Source: Melanopsichium pennsylvanicum (Eukaryota; Basidiomycota; Ustilaginomycetes; Ustilaginales). From it: a stretch of DNA of 64,000 nucleotides. The stretch is from the NCBI GenBank assembly GCA_900208305.1, contig OAPG01000016.1:496001-560000 (forward strand), in the 5' to 3' direction. The position numbers were made by a program, and so were the translations under genes. Below are positions 30,501 to 38,881 of this stretch, piece by piece; positions within the stretch are counted from its first letter, which is position 1, and the number at the start of each line of letters is the position of its first letter. Under the pieces are notes generated by a model. The model was not told the origin of the DNA, ran no database searches, and saw nothing but the letters and a program-made list of their open reading frames with translations.

Positions 30501-31233
30501 ATCCGGTTCCATCGTGCTGATCTTGCCAGGATTCATTGTGCTCAGTGGATCGTTGGAGCTGCAATCCAAAAACTTAATTGCGGGATCGGTACGCTTGGTG
30601 TATGCTATCATTTATTCGCTTTTCCTCGGTTTTGGGATTTCCATCGGAGTCTCGTTCTGGCAGCTCTTCTCGGGCAACATAGACACGTCCGGATTCAACG
30701 ATTGTTCAAATCGTCATACAGCGCAGTGGTGGAGGTCGGATGTCTCGGAGGTCTGGGCTGTCCTCACTGCTCCGGCGTACTCGATCTGTCTCTCGTTGCG
30801 TAATCAGGCCAAGATCACTCGTAAAGAGTTCCCAGTGATGGTTTTGATCGCATGTGGTGGTTGGGCGTGTAACCACTTTGCTGCCAAGGCCGCCGCTCTT
30901 TCTCGGAGGCAGGACGTTACGGCTGCGCTGGGATCACTGGCAGTGGGCATCATGGCCAACATCTATGGGCGTATCTTTGACGGTCGAAGCTTTGTTGTTT
31001 CGGTTCCTGGTATCCTGTATCAATTGCCTAGTGGTCTCTCCAATGGGGGTGGGTTGTTGAACTTTGCCAGTAATCAGGATTCGAGTTCGGCGTTTGCGTC
31101 CGGTTTCACGGTAGCCCAGTCCTTGGTCGAGGTTGCATTAGGGTTGACCGTAGGTTTGTTTGCAAGTACAGTGCTGTCGTACTTGTTGGGAGGAAGAAAG
31201 GTTAGGAATGGTGGTGGATTGTTCAGTTTCTAA
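27505..31233 (+). CDS. Prm10-like membrane protein with ThrE (DUF1212) and ThrE_2 domains
   Basis: 1,242 residues, no intron. Residues 1 to about 790 are hydrophilic and mostly disordered, with a poly-Ala run and acidic/basic patches (RDRLEQVFMDRERDREARRQ). From about residue 800 starts the conserved cytosolic part of the ThrE family (ILQRQQFIMKLARALMMFGAPTHR), followed by about ten membrane segments (for example PMVLIGGFASAFICVG and YAIIYSLFLGFGISIGVSF) and a C-terminus near LSYLLGG. ThrE in Corynebacterium exports threonine and serine; the yeast relative Prm10 is pheromone-regulated and its transport role is not known. A vacuolar or plasma-membrane amino acid exporter is an inference. The start is the first ATG after the pyrimidine-rich leader. 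Confidence 0.88.
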   Translation: MSDGHNAREGHFPVSSSSTADSSTLPTDSQENEQHHASSQLTDPQIYIRNTDADEALDSTRGGPTHTAPTNASISTALPNENADPAGPSTAAAARRTGRVHWDGTSNAASFRKGGQLQIRAGGALAGPTVTVRGGAAPPQTQNGNSLSLGSVRRNHHPGPLNIAERLTPQAEAPTSISPPHVEIPAAAAAAAAAETQIPSLSLTGAKGLDEQGLDNRAFLELQRELQRHEARSEDGASAVSWQEATEPPQDRAGRDRLEQVFMDRERDREARRQRQRAAAGPNGAETPAIYGDISGVATPGTATSESSYDPANDSDLDHVDLIPGEIDGMPTRIKKPKRDEEADQQPKGWAKLRGLFGKPPTDEEDQEEKGQAGQSARPEIDGSHDQNGPTNWKSVPVETSSGLHTGDGPRRRPNKFEREAARLVKQHKLAQQRQDALDRIDRSHLPASGASTPDAMDTSMNMDARPVASGGVLGNLLRLYEQQQRDLAKSAATSSVGSVSEYNLDGEVRPSGTGTPEAVRKTLESSSFQKNVERYEKRRNMSLHSISLPSPKLTQTFAKVGIVAFSTSTKVVRGVANETGIEGALDERPKASRSGAGVFGALVATTGNLVGAVSPQHAQLGPNPKRPGFSLDRYLLPEMNAKTLKRTAQIVADAAPAPYRPNNVSPLASRSHSLPTSPDGDQEHRDSSTQANSPTASGYVTPARKRPSSIMHLPSRTVTGGSSVDGSGPRKRHLHLPGAMTRAWTHSNINTPDVNAGMGPDYFGPEAEKAHSDWHKQEWQRKLKKRAKDKRRKEEIFITMHVAAILQRQQFIMKLARALMMFGAPTHRIETQIQQTGRVLEINCRCIYLPNLMLLAFGDDATHTSETKFIKQTSGLDLTKLTDMHTIYWNVIHDKIGVEEASAQLDELMRRKPLIGRWPMVLIGGFASAFICVGPQGFNGSFIDAVMAFPLGAFLVYCQSIITTELYSNVFEIVFATLNSFVAAAVQSTGYFCYAAVVSGSIVLILPGFIVLSGSLELQSKNLIAGSVRLVYAIIYSLFLGFGISIGVSFWQLFSGNIDTSGFNDCSNRHTAQWWRSDVSEVWAVLTAPAYSICLSLRNQAKITRKEFPVMVLIACGGWACNHFAAKAAALSRRQDVTAALGSLAVGIMANIYGRIFDGRSFVVSVPGILYQLPSGLSNGGGLLNFASNQDSSSAFASGFTVAQSLVEVALGLTVGLFASTVLSYLLGGRKVRNGGGLFSF

Positions 31234-31851
31234 AAACATATCGACTTTTGTTTGTTTTGTTTTTGTTTGTCTTTTTTGGGGTCTCTTGGTTCGATATTCT
31301 CTCTCACACTCAGCATATACATGTCTATAGATCGACGTACACGCTCCGAATAGGGGGTTTCAGGGCGTCTTGTTTCGTTTCGTTTCGGCTCAGCTCACTC
31401 TCTTGCATACACATCTCATAGCGTCTCATCTCCAGCATACATTGCTTGGCTCTTCATGCATACTTCGTCCCAACTCATAATTCTTACCTTTTTTTCCTTT
31501 TTTTCCTTTTTTTTTTTTTGTCATCGTCAATCCATCAGTTTCGCATGTTTGCATTCGCATGTTTGCATTCGCATGTTTGCATTCGCATGTTTGCATTCGC
31601 ATGTTTGGATTCGCGTTTTTAGGTGAGAGGCTTGTGTTGCTTTGTGAGGCAAGATAGGCGGGATGGAAGCGCACAAAAAAAAAGTTCAGGCTATTTGGAT
31701 CATCAAGCGGTTTGGGTAAGGAAAGAACCAGTGGTGCAGAGAGGTAGCTTGTGCGGGTATATTGTCGAGGACGGGTCAAAATTTTGGCATGTGTTGCCAG
31801 GTTGAAGTTTGGACTTTCAAGGAGACTCTTCACCGGGTTAAAGAGTGTCGA
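31234..31851. other. Intergenic region between convergent genes with a 14-bp tandem repeat
   Basis: T-rich 3' UTR of the Prm10-like gene, then the tandem repeat at 31541-31610. No gene seen. Confidence 0.65.
31541..31610. repeat. 14-bp tandem repeat, five units
   Basis: Unit TCGCATGTTTGCAT, four identical copies and a fifth with one change (GG for GC). Confidence 0.95.
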
Positions 31852-32390
31852 TCAATCCCACTGTGAGACAAATTGAAGTGTGGATAGAAAGAAGGGAATG
31901 GGAACCGAGGGATTGATAATGTTAAAATGCTTGTCAGTCTCATAACAATTTAAGGCTAGGTTAAGTTGCTAGACGGAAAAAAAAAAGAGAAAAAGGAAAA
32001 AGGGAAGTACACCGTAACACTTACGACGACTCTCTGAACAGCGTCTTTATTTGCATCGGGCAATTCGTGGGGGTTTGCATGCTTTTGTTGTTCGAGCTGC
32101 TTACTCAATTTCCCTTGACCTGAAGGAAGTCCTTTGGTTGCTTGTTGCGACATTCTTCTCTCTGCAGCTCTTGCTCTTGTTTCTCGATCCGCATCGGATG
32201 TACTGTCACCACCACCATTTGTGTTCAAAGCTGTAGCTGTGGATGCTGGTGGTGCTGATCCGCCTAGTTTTCGACCAGGGTTGGATGCGGTGGGGTTGGA
32301 GTGGGATTGTGCAGTCCGAGCAGGAGAGGAGTCGTTGAGCGTTCTGCCTTCGCCCTGGAATGTTTTGTTCGTGCTAAGGCAGGAGCCCAT
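31852..32390 (-). CDS. Small MGxC lipid-anchor-type protein ending in VVWD, with a 9-nt last exon
   Basis: Exon 1 32390-32025 (122 codons) and exon 2 31860-31852 (TGG GAT TGA), phase 0; the 164-nt intron has GTAAGT and CAG ends and an ACTGAC branch site. 124 residues. It starts MGSCLS, a combined N-myristoylation and palmitoylation signal as in SVIP and Src-type proteins. The middle is Ser/Thr/Gly-rich, then a basic amphipathic helix (RETRARAAERR) and GQGKLSKQLEQQK, ending RVVWD. I recall small fungal proteins of this layout (MGxC start, basic helix, terminal VWD), but cannot name a family with certainty. A membrane-bound adaptor, perhaps related to the AAA ATPase partner SVIP, is an inference. 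The unspliced frame runs into poly-Phe and is not plausible. Confidence 0.68.
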
Positions 32391-32916
32391 GATGATTTCA
32401 GTCTTTTGAAGTCCTATATCCGGGTATTGGGAGGGGAATGTTGGTGGTGGAAAGGAAAGATTAGGAAGAAAGCCGAAGGTGAATATGAGTGGGATGGGGT
32501 GTGTGCCAAGAAAAAGGCAACAAGGTGGTGGGCTGTGCACGGTTTACAATTTAGGCTGGACCCTTTCTTTAGCTGCTCAAGTCCTTTGATTTTTTTATCA
32601 ATTTTTTTAGAGATGTTAAGGCGGTTTCCGGATACACTTGCTTGATGAAATCCGCATCGGCGATGACGACAAGGATACAAAACCAGCACGTGACATTTCC
32701 AATTTTGGCTCTTTTGGGAAGAATCGGAAGAGAGCGCCTTTGCTCTAAACCTTAGGAATTCTTTACTCTGACACATGATCATCCCGTTTGCATCTTGTTC
32801 ATCACCTTGACCTATCGCCACCATCAATCAAACGTATATCGCATCAACGAAGGGTAGGAAGAGTAGTAAGCGCAGCAAGCCACACTAGCAAGGTCAACCA
32901 GAGCATCGTGGATTTC
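32391..32916. other. Divergent promoter region
   Basis: 526 bp between the MGxC protein and uL22m starts. No other gene seen. Confidence 0.6.
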
Positions 32917-33976
32917 ATGTCAGCATCCAATATGGCCAACGCAGCTAATAGAGCAGCACGACAGTTGCTCCGATCTTCGGTAACAAGAACCGGTCGGGCT
33001 TCTACTTCGGCCATCATCCCTACAAAGGTCTCAACACGAGCGTAAGTGTCTCTACCCAATCTTGAGAGTGGAGTTCTGTGCACCTGTACACCATTGCTCG
33101 AAGCGACCTTGCAACAATCTTCTCAAACTCAGATTGTACTGACTCATACCTTCTGCGATTTTCCTTACTGATAATGACACGAATCGCCACAGTGTATCCT
33201 CATCAGCCCCTGCCAAATCCTTTCTATCCGACATTTCTGAACGTTTGACCAAAATTTCGTTTGGTCAGAACTACACTAAATCCAGAGAACGTGGAGGAGT
33301 GCTTCCTGAAGAACAAGCCAAACTTGACTTTGAACGTCGTCGTGATTCGGCTATGGCATCCGTCTCCCCCGACGGTCTCCCCCTCTTTGATGACGTTGAC
33401 TCACTCCCAATCTCTCAGCAGGCTGAAAGAAAGCAGCAGCGCATCTCGGCTAAAGTCGAAGCCAGACAGCTTCGAAAGCGTTTCAACCGAAAGGATCCCA
33501 TGACCGGAGAAGCTCTGGAACACAAGTACTCGACCGCAGCGTTCAAAATCAGTCCACGAAAGCTGCAGTTGCTGGCAAATCAAATTTCAGGTCAACCCAT
33601 CGACTACGCAATCCTTCAAATGCAGTTCAGTCCCAAGCGCGCCGCGAAGAGGGTACTGAGCACGTTGGCTTTGGCGAGAGATCATGCAGCTGCAAAGGGA
33701 ATGCAAGTTCCAAGATTGGTAGTGAGTGAAGCCTGGGTGGGCAAAGGGTTGTACTTGACAAGGATGGATATCAAGGGTAGAGCAAGGATGGGTAGGAAAC
33801 ATCATCCTCAGGCGAGATTGAGTGTGGTGTTGAGGTACGGAAAGACATATGACGACAAAGAAAAGGAAAAGATCGAAACAGCGAGGAAGAGGGTCAGGGC
33901 GATCGGTACGGGTGGTGTGGTAAGGACCAACAATGCGGTGGTGAACACTTTCCAGAGACCTGGTTGGGGTTGGTGA
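32917..33976 (+). CDS. Mitochondrial large-subunit ribosomal protein uL22m
   Basis: Exon 1 32917-33041, exon 2 33193-33976; the 151-nt intron has GTAAGT and ACAG ends and interrupts an alanine codon. Joined length 302 residues. The N-terminus is a Ser/Arg/Ala-rich mitochondrial presequence. The uL22 domain occupies about residues 160-285, with KISPRKLQLLANQISG, QFSPKRAAKRVLSTLALARDHA and the extended hairpin ending GRKHHPQARLSVVLRYGKT. The family lines the exit tunnel of the ribosome. A second in-frame ATG at 32932 may be the start instead. The C-terminal extension after the domain is basic and of the kind common in mitochondrial forms. Confidence 0.92.
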
Positions 33977-34316
33977 TTGCTTGAGCAATCACTGAAAAGA
34001 GACTTAGACTCAAGACCTATCCCCGAAAAAACTTGTACTATTAGCTACATTGTTCGAACATTTCACCCTACTCATCTTCCTCGACGTCGTCGAATCTGAC
34101 GAGACGTCGTGGCTTTCAGCAATGAATGCATGCATCTACACATCTAAGAACGGAAGCTCACTGTACCCAGACAAAGAGTATCGATTGAACGCCTCCGATT
34201 GGTGAGAAGTGGTTATCTTGGTCAAGCGTATTGCTAAACCGGACTGACATGCTACAGGTACTTGCAGCTTTGTTGTTGACACTGTTCGGAAAGCCTTTAA
34301 ACGTGTGTGCTTCTGG
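33977..34316. other. Short intergenic region between convergent genes
   Basis: Nothing recognised except 3' UTR-type sequence and the GACGTCGTCGAATCTGACGAGACGTCG palindrome-like stretch near 34,083-34,110, which could form an imperfect hairpin. Confidence 0.4.
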
Positions 34317-35258
34317 TCAACGACGAAGGATTTTGTTCGCAATCTCATCGAAAGGAATCACAGCATGACCCGAAGCCTTTGTGACCCCCTCCGACCAGGC
34401 CTTCCATGTTGTTTTTAACGAACGCTTGACCGCTTCCTCGTCCAACATGCCTGGATTCTCCCTCTGTAACTGCCTGGCCCAATCCTCAGCTACTGCCTTG
34501 CTCCTGAAGCCTAGCTTTGCCAATTGCTGATTTGCCATCTCTCTAGTACTCTCCTCGATCACAGTTGTGAAATCGGTTTCACCTCGCCAGCGGCTCCTAC
34601 TTCTCTGCTCCTCCAATGCTTGGTACAGGTCCTTCTCGCTTCCCTTGATACGTTTTGCATCCTGAATGAAGGTGAGTGCGTGAAAGTAATGGAGGAAGGC
34701 AAGTTTCCGAATGGTACTGTATGCATCTTCCGGCCGAGCAGAAAGTAGAACGGGTGGTTTGGCGGGATCAAAAGTAACGAGGCGGTATGCAGGTGTGATG
34801 GAATCAAGGTACTCTTGGACTCGTGGAATTGTCAAATCGAGCCAACTCGGACGGAGTTTGGAGAGTGCTGAGCCGATGCGGGGAACCTTGCGAGGAGCTG
34901 GACGGGAAGAGGAAGGCCGAACGGGTTGCGTATCAAGAAGCAGCTGAGCTTTGAAAAGCTCTTCTGGTGAAAGTTGTTCGACATGTAGAGGCTCGCTGAG
35001 GGAGCTCAGTGGTCTGTGTTCGTAATGCGAAGAGGACGCTGAGGAAGACGAGGAGGCGGAGGAGGAGGTAATTGAGCTGGAACCACCAATGACGTGCTCA
35101 AGACCGTGTGATTCAATCTGATGGGGTTCCAGCTGACCTGATGGATCATCCCACTTGACAAAGCCTGATCTGTAACGCAGGGCGTTGTTGGGATCCATTG
35201 GCGCTGCCGAAATGCAGGCGACGCGAACGCACAACACAAAAATGAACAACTTGATCAT
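34317..35258 (-). CDS. Predicted secreted protein of unknown function
   Basis: 313 residues. Residues 1-19 (MIKLFIFVLCVRVACISAA) are a clear signal peptide. No membrane segment follows. The next 100 residues contain a long Ser-rich tract (about residues 60-76), then a possibly folded, basic and aromatic region (YRLVTFDPAKPP, AFLHYFHALTFIQDAKR), ending in helical sequence with two tryptophan-rich turns (TTWKAWSEG). There are no cysteines after the signal region, so it is not a disulfide-knotted effector. No family recognised. Smut fungi secrete many such lineage-specific proteins, so an effector-like role is possible but unproven. Divergent from the secreted-protein gene at 36485. Confidence 0.75.
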   Translation of the reverse strand: MIKLFIFVLCVRVACISAAPMDPNNALRYRSGFVKWDDPSGQLEPHQIESHGLEHVIGGSSSITSSSASSSSSASSSHYEHRPLSSLSEPLHVEQLSPEELFKAQLLLDTQPVRPSSSRPAPRKVPRIGSALSKLRPSWLDLTIPRVQEYLDSITPAYRLVTFDPAKPPVLLSARPEDAYSTIRKLAFLHYFHALTFIQDAKRIKGSEKDLYQALEEQRSRSRWRGETDFTTVIEESTREMANQQLAKLGFRSKAVAEDWARQLQRENPGMLDEEAVKRSLKTTWKAWSEGVTKASGHAVIPFDEIANKILRR

Positions 35259-36484
35259 TTCTTGAGTCCAAATGATAACAATCTGTTATGGAACCAGGTG
35301 CTAGGTTGTCGGCAATCAGCCAAAACTGGGCGAATATGGCAACGATAGGATGTCTTACCTTTGGTGGATGTCGGGATTTGACAGTAGTGTCAGAAGTGAC
35401 AATGCTGCTCGTCTCACTCCCTAGTTCTTGCCGGCAAATTTTCAGCTTCCTTATATCCTCGTGGCGTACGCTGTGTCCAGTAGGATATCATCCTGTGTGC
35501 CAAGTTGCTCTGTGGGAATACCGGCCTCGAAGCGCCACCTTTTGCCAAACTGGTAAAAAGCTCGGAGTGTTTCCCACGCAATAATAGAGTCAAAGCCCAC
35601 CTTAATGTAATGTTGAGCATTCAGATTCTCTCGAAAATTTTCAATGAGGGCCACAAATTACTGTACAAAGGAACAAGATGGATCAACATCCGAGACAAGT
35701 CAGTTCAGAAGCCAACTCAGCTTGGTCGAGTCTCTACCAACGGTGCAAAAGTTGGATGATAAAGACCTCATTGCCCACAGGGATATGCTCCGACTAAGAG
35801 GTGCACTGTGGACGAGCCTTTCTAGGTCAAGCAGGGCCTGAAGAGTCACGAAAAAGCTTTACTCTGTGCATTGATCTTCCACGTATCTATCTGATGCGAT
35901 TTTGACTTGAAGAGAGATCTATGTATAGTGACTGACTGTACTGTACAGAGCTTGCAAGCTTGATTTCTTGACGACGCGATGCGACATTACGATTCTGAAA
36001 GCTGGGATCGGTGTCCCCACAAATGGCTCTGAAAAATCACGCAAGCTTCTGTATGAACCACAAAAAGACCCACACAATACCCACTGTGGCTTGACTCGTA
36101 ACATGGTTGCACATGAAAAGGAAGTGGCCTCGATGAATCGCAATCTTAGGTCGACGAAGCGTGTTCGGCTAGCGGCTTCGCAACCGCGCATGCTATGAGG
36201 CTTGCTGGAACACAACTTTGTTCTGTTCTGTCGCCCTGCCTGATCTCAGGCTTGCCTTACAATTTCGTGACCTCAAAGCTCATCTATTGCCTTAGACCGA
36301 CTTGCTCTGGAATGGTCGTTTTTGGTTTCCGTCTTTGCTCCCACAGAACAGCTTTATAAATCCACGATAGCATCGGGTACGCTTCATTGCTGTGCGGTAA
36401 CGGAAACAACACCAACCTGATCGACGGCTCAGCGAAAACTCGACTTCAATCAACAACTTGGAACGTAAAAGGCTTGTCGTCCTC
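35259..36484. other. Divergent intergenic region between two secreted-protein genes
   Basis: About 1.2 kb. It has a copy of AAATTACTGTAC at 35655-35666 and ACTGTACTGTAC near 35,937. No gene recognised. Confidence 0.55.
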
Positions 36485-37477
36485 ATGGGGAGCTATTTCA
36501 GGCTGCGTCTATCCATATTGGTGGTGTTATTGTCCGGTCTGTTCACGCTCCAATTGAAGGAAACACTGGGCTCACAAGCCAGTGCCGAACTGGACAGGAT
36601 ACTGCAAGCGGCACACGTTGAGCTTCCTTCCATTACCGAGGGTGATGTTGTGCACGATCAAGCGCGATCGTTGATAGCAGAAGCCGGGAAGGCACGTTAC
36701 GCCATCGCCGCATATGTTAGCAACTCTCCGATTCCGAAAGAGGCCGGCACAGCATCATCATGGGCTAGAGAACTGCAAGCTGAACTCATGGACAGGATTG
36801 GATCTCAGTTTTCGGGGCATCTCGATAAGATGAAGAAGGTGGAGGATGAGAAATTGTACAGGGGAATTGGAGATGGCGTGTTGAAGACAAAGTCGGTCTT
36901 GTTCGCAGAGCAGGTGCTGCAGCCGAATAAGAAGCCAATAGAGAGGGTTGCAGAGGATGCAGACTACAGGGAGCGTCTACGCGTGCTACGAATGCGCATC
37001 AAAGCTGCTCTTGGTAATTTTGACCCGATAGCAGCGTTGCGGAGGTGGAAAATCAAGCGCTTGCTAGGAAAGATGTCTGTTGAAACTGTTCACTCGTCAA
37101 CACCTCGATCAAGTTTTGGTGGGTCGGTTGGGTCCAGAGACTTGTCACCGAAGAATATAGACGAGCTCGGAGCGAGGCTGGCGGCAATCGTCGCATTGAA
37201 AAAAACGCAGAAAGAGACAGCAGCAGAGGAAGCTAAGGATGTCGAAGCGGCTCAGTTGCTAGAGAAGGCCCCGGTGATTCACTCGGACGTGATGTTGCGG
37301 AACGAGATCAAAGCAGCGCCAAAAACTCTGACCAGAATGATGATGTCTAAGAATTGGCCAGGTGCAGATCTGATGAGAGCACTACCCAAGTGGGGTCACG
37401 CAATCATCAAGGGACCGCTGCGTTATGGGAGTAAAGGGGAGATACGTGGCATGACACTTGATCAAAGACGAGCATAG
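36485..37477 (+). CDS. Predicted secreted protein of unknown function
   Basis: 330 residues. The start at 36485 (MGSYFRLRLSILVVLLSGLF) gives a signal peptide or signal anchor ending near LGSQAS. The open frame extends nine codons further upstream but without an ATG. The rest is hydrophilic, Lys/Ala/Glu-rich and likely alpha-helical (ERVAEDADYRERLRVLRMR; a charged stretch KKTQKETAAEEAKDVEAAQ), with no cysteine after the signal. No domain recognised. Divergent partner of the secreted protein at 34317-35258; I see no clear sequence similarity between the two beyond short WAR-x-LQ matches. Confidence 0.72.
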   Translation: MGSYFRLRLSILVVLLSGLFTLQLKETLGSQASAELDRILQAAHVELPSITEGDVVHDQARSLIAEAGKARYAIAAYVSNSPIPKEAGTASSWARELQAELMDRIGSQFSGHLDKMKKVEDEKLYRGIGDGVLKTKSVLFAEQVLQPNKKPIERVAEDADYRERLRVLRMRIKAALGNFDPIAALRRWKIKRLLGKMSVETVHSSTPRSSFGGSVGSRDLSPKNIDELGARLAAIVALKKTQKETAAEEAKDVEAAQLLEKAPVIHSDVMLRNEIKAAPKTLTRMMMSKNWPGADLMRALPKWGHAIIKGPLRYGSKGEIRGMTLDQRRA

Positions 37478-38881
37478 GGCAATGTGGCTTGCGATTCGGA
37501 TTAACGTGATCGTGATATCGACACACTGTTTTTACTCGACCCAAATGTCTCGCCAAATGTCTCGAAAAAGAGCGACGCAGCGTTTGAGCTTGGTAAGAGA
37601 GAGTGTGGCTGTCTAGCGATGATTGTCACAAGAGAACTCGTTGAATGTCGCATGCAGGGTCACGTCTGATTCGGGCTATCTTGGTCCCGCTCTGCATTTT
37701 AAGTCGGAAGAGTTGCATGGTGTCGTCGGTCTACTCGAAAGCTAACAGAAGCATTGTATTGATTTTAACAAAGTGATTGCTGATTCACTATTACACTGGT
37801 AATCGGACACGAAACCCTGCCAATACAAGTTACATGATTGAGCTGCCTCGCATTGATATCAGCCAAGAGCAAGCAAGAATTGGCAAATACCGTATCTTGA
37901 TCCGCCTTTCTCATATCCCCATAGCCTGAAAATGAAATTGTGAGTCAAAGAATTTAATTGAAACTCAAGACAAACGAGGCAATAATTGATCGCACCATCT
38001 CCTGTGTCTTGCTGGGCCTGTGAGTAGCTATCAGACACGAAAAAAAAAACGGAGAATAAAAGGATTCGATAGAAAAGCCCGCGGTCCCGTGCCAGCCACC
38101 AACGTGGGAATTCTTGATTGCGTCTTCTTTTTTTCTCTTCTAAGACGCCACTTTGATTCGAAATTTGGAAAAATCAAACAAGAACAAAAAAAAAACAAAA
38201 AACAAAAAACAAAAAAAGAGTCAACCAACACGACTCCGACGTCTCGGACATGTGCTTTGCTTGGGAACCAAAATTAAATTTAAAAATTTGAACAGGCTAA
38301 CGATTTCAACTTGACTGCTCAGAAGAACTGGAGCGTTTTATCGAATTCTGAGTTGAGTTCGGCCAATTTCGTTGTTTTTTTATTTTATTTTATTTATTAT
38401 TTTTATTTTAGATGCAGGGTGTGATTTTATTTATTAATAGTAATATGGCGGCACAGAAGCAGAAGCTGAGGACGGGAAAGGGAAAGGGAATTAATCGGTC
38501 ATGCACAGGTTCCGTCGAATCATGGATTTTACTTTGTCTCTGACCTGTCCTATACTGCACTTTCAAGTTAGCGCTTTAAGTCGTTCACAGCTCCACGTTT
38601 CAAGCTGCTACTAGCTCGTTCTGCTGTAGGTTTCGACTATTGGCCACTGCTGACCTACATGTTTGCATAACCCATCTGTCTCTTCAAGCAAAGCCTACCC
38701 CGATGGTGACAAGTATTGTTGGCTTTTGACGCGAGAGCGTCGTGTCACTTTGATTGTCGCTCGGATTTGTGCTTGTCCCACGTGAGTCTGTGTTGGTCTA
38801 CAAGTGTCCTATGAGCTTACTTTGTGGTCTCTCTTTTCACTTTCTCTTCTTCACCATCATCATCACCATTCCTATTTCAAG
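37478..38881. other. Intergenic region, AT-rich in its middle
   Basis: 1.4 kb without a recognisable gene. It contains an A/AAC-rich stretch at about 38,168-38,220 and an ATTTT-repeat stretch at about 38,375-38,410. The last 60 bp are the pyrimidine-rich leader of the GT90 gene. Confidence 0.6.

Noticed and set aside
31541..31610. CRISPR array
   Set aside because: Units are contiguous with no spacers, and the genome is eukaryotic.
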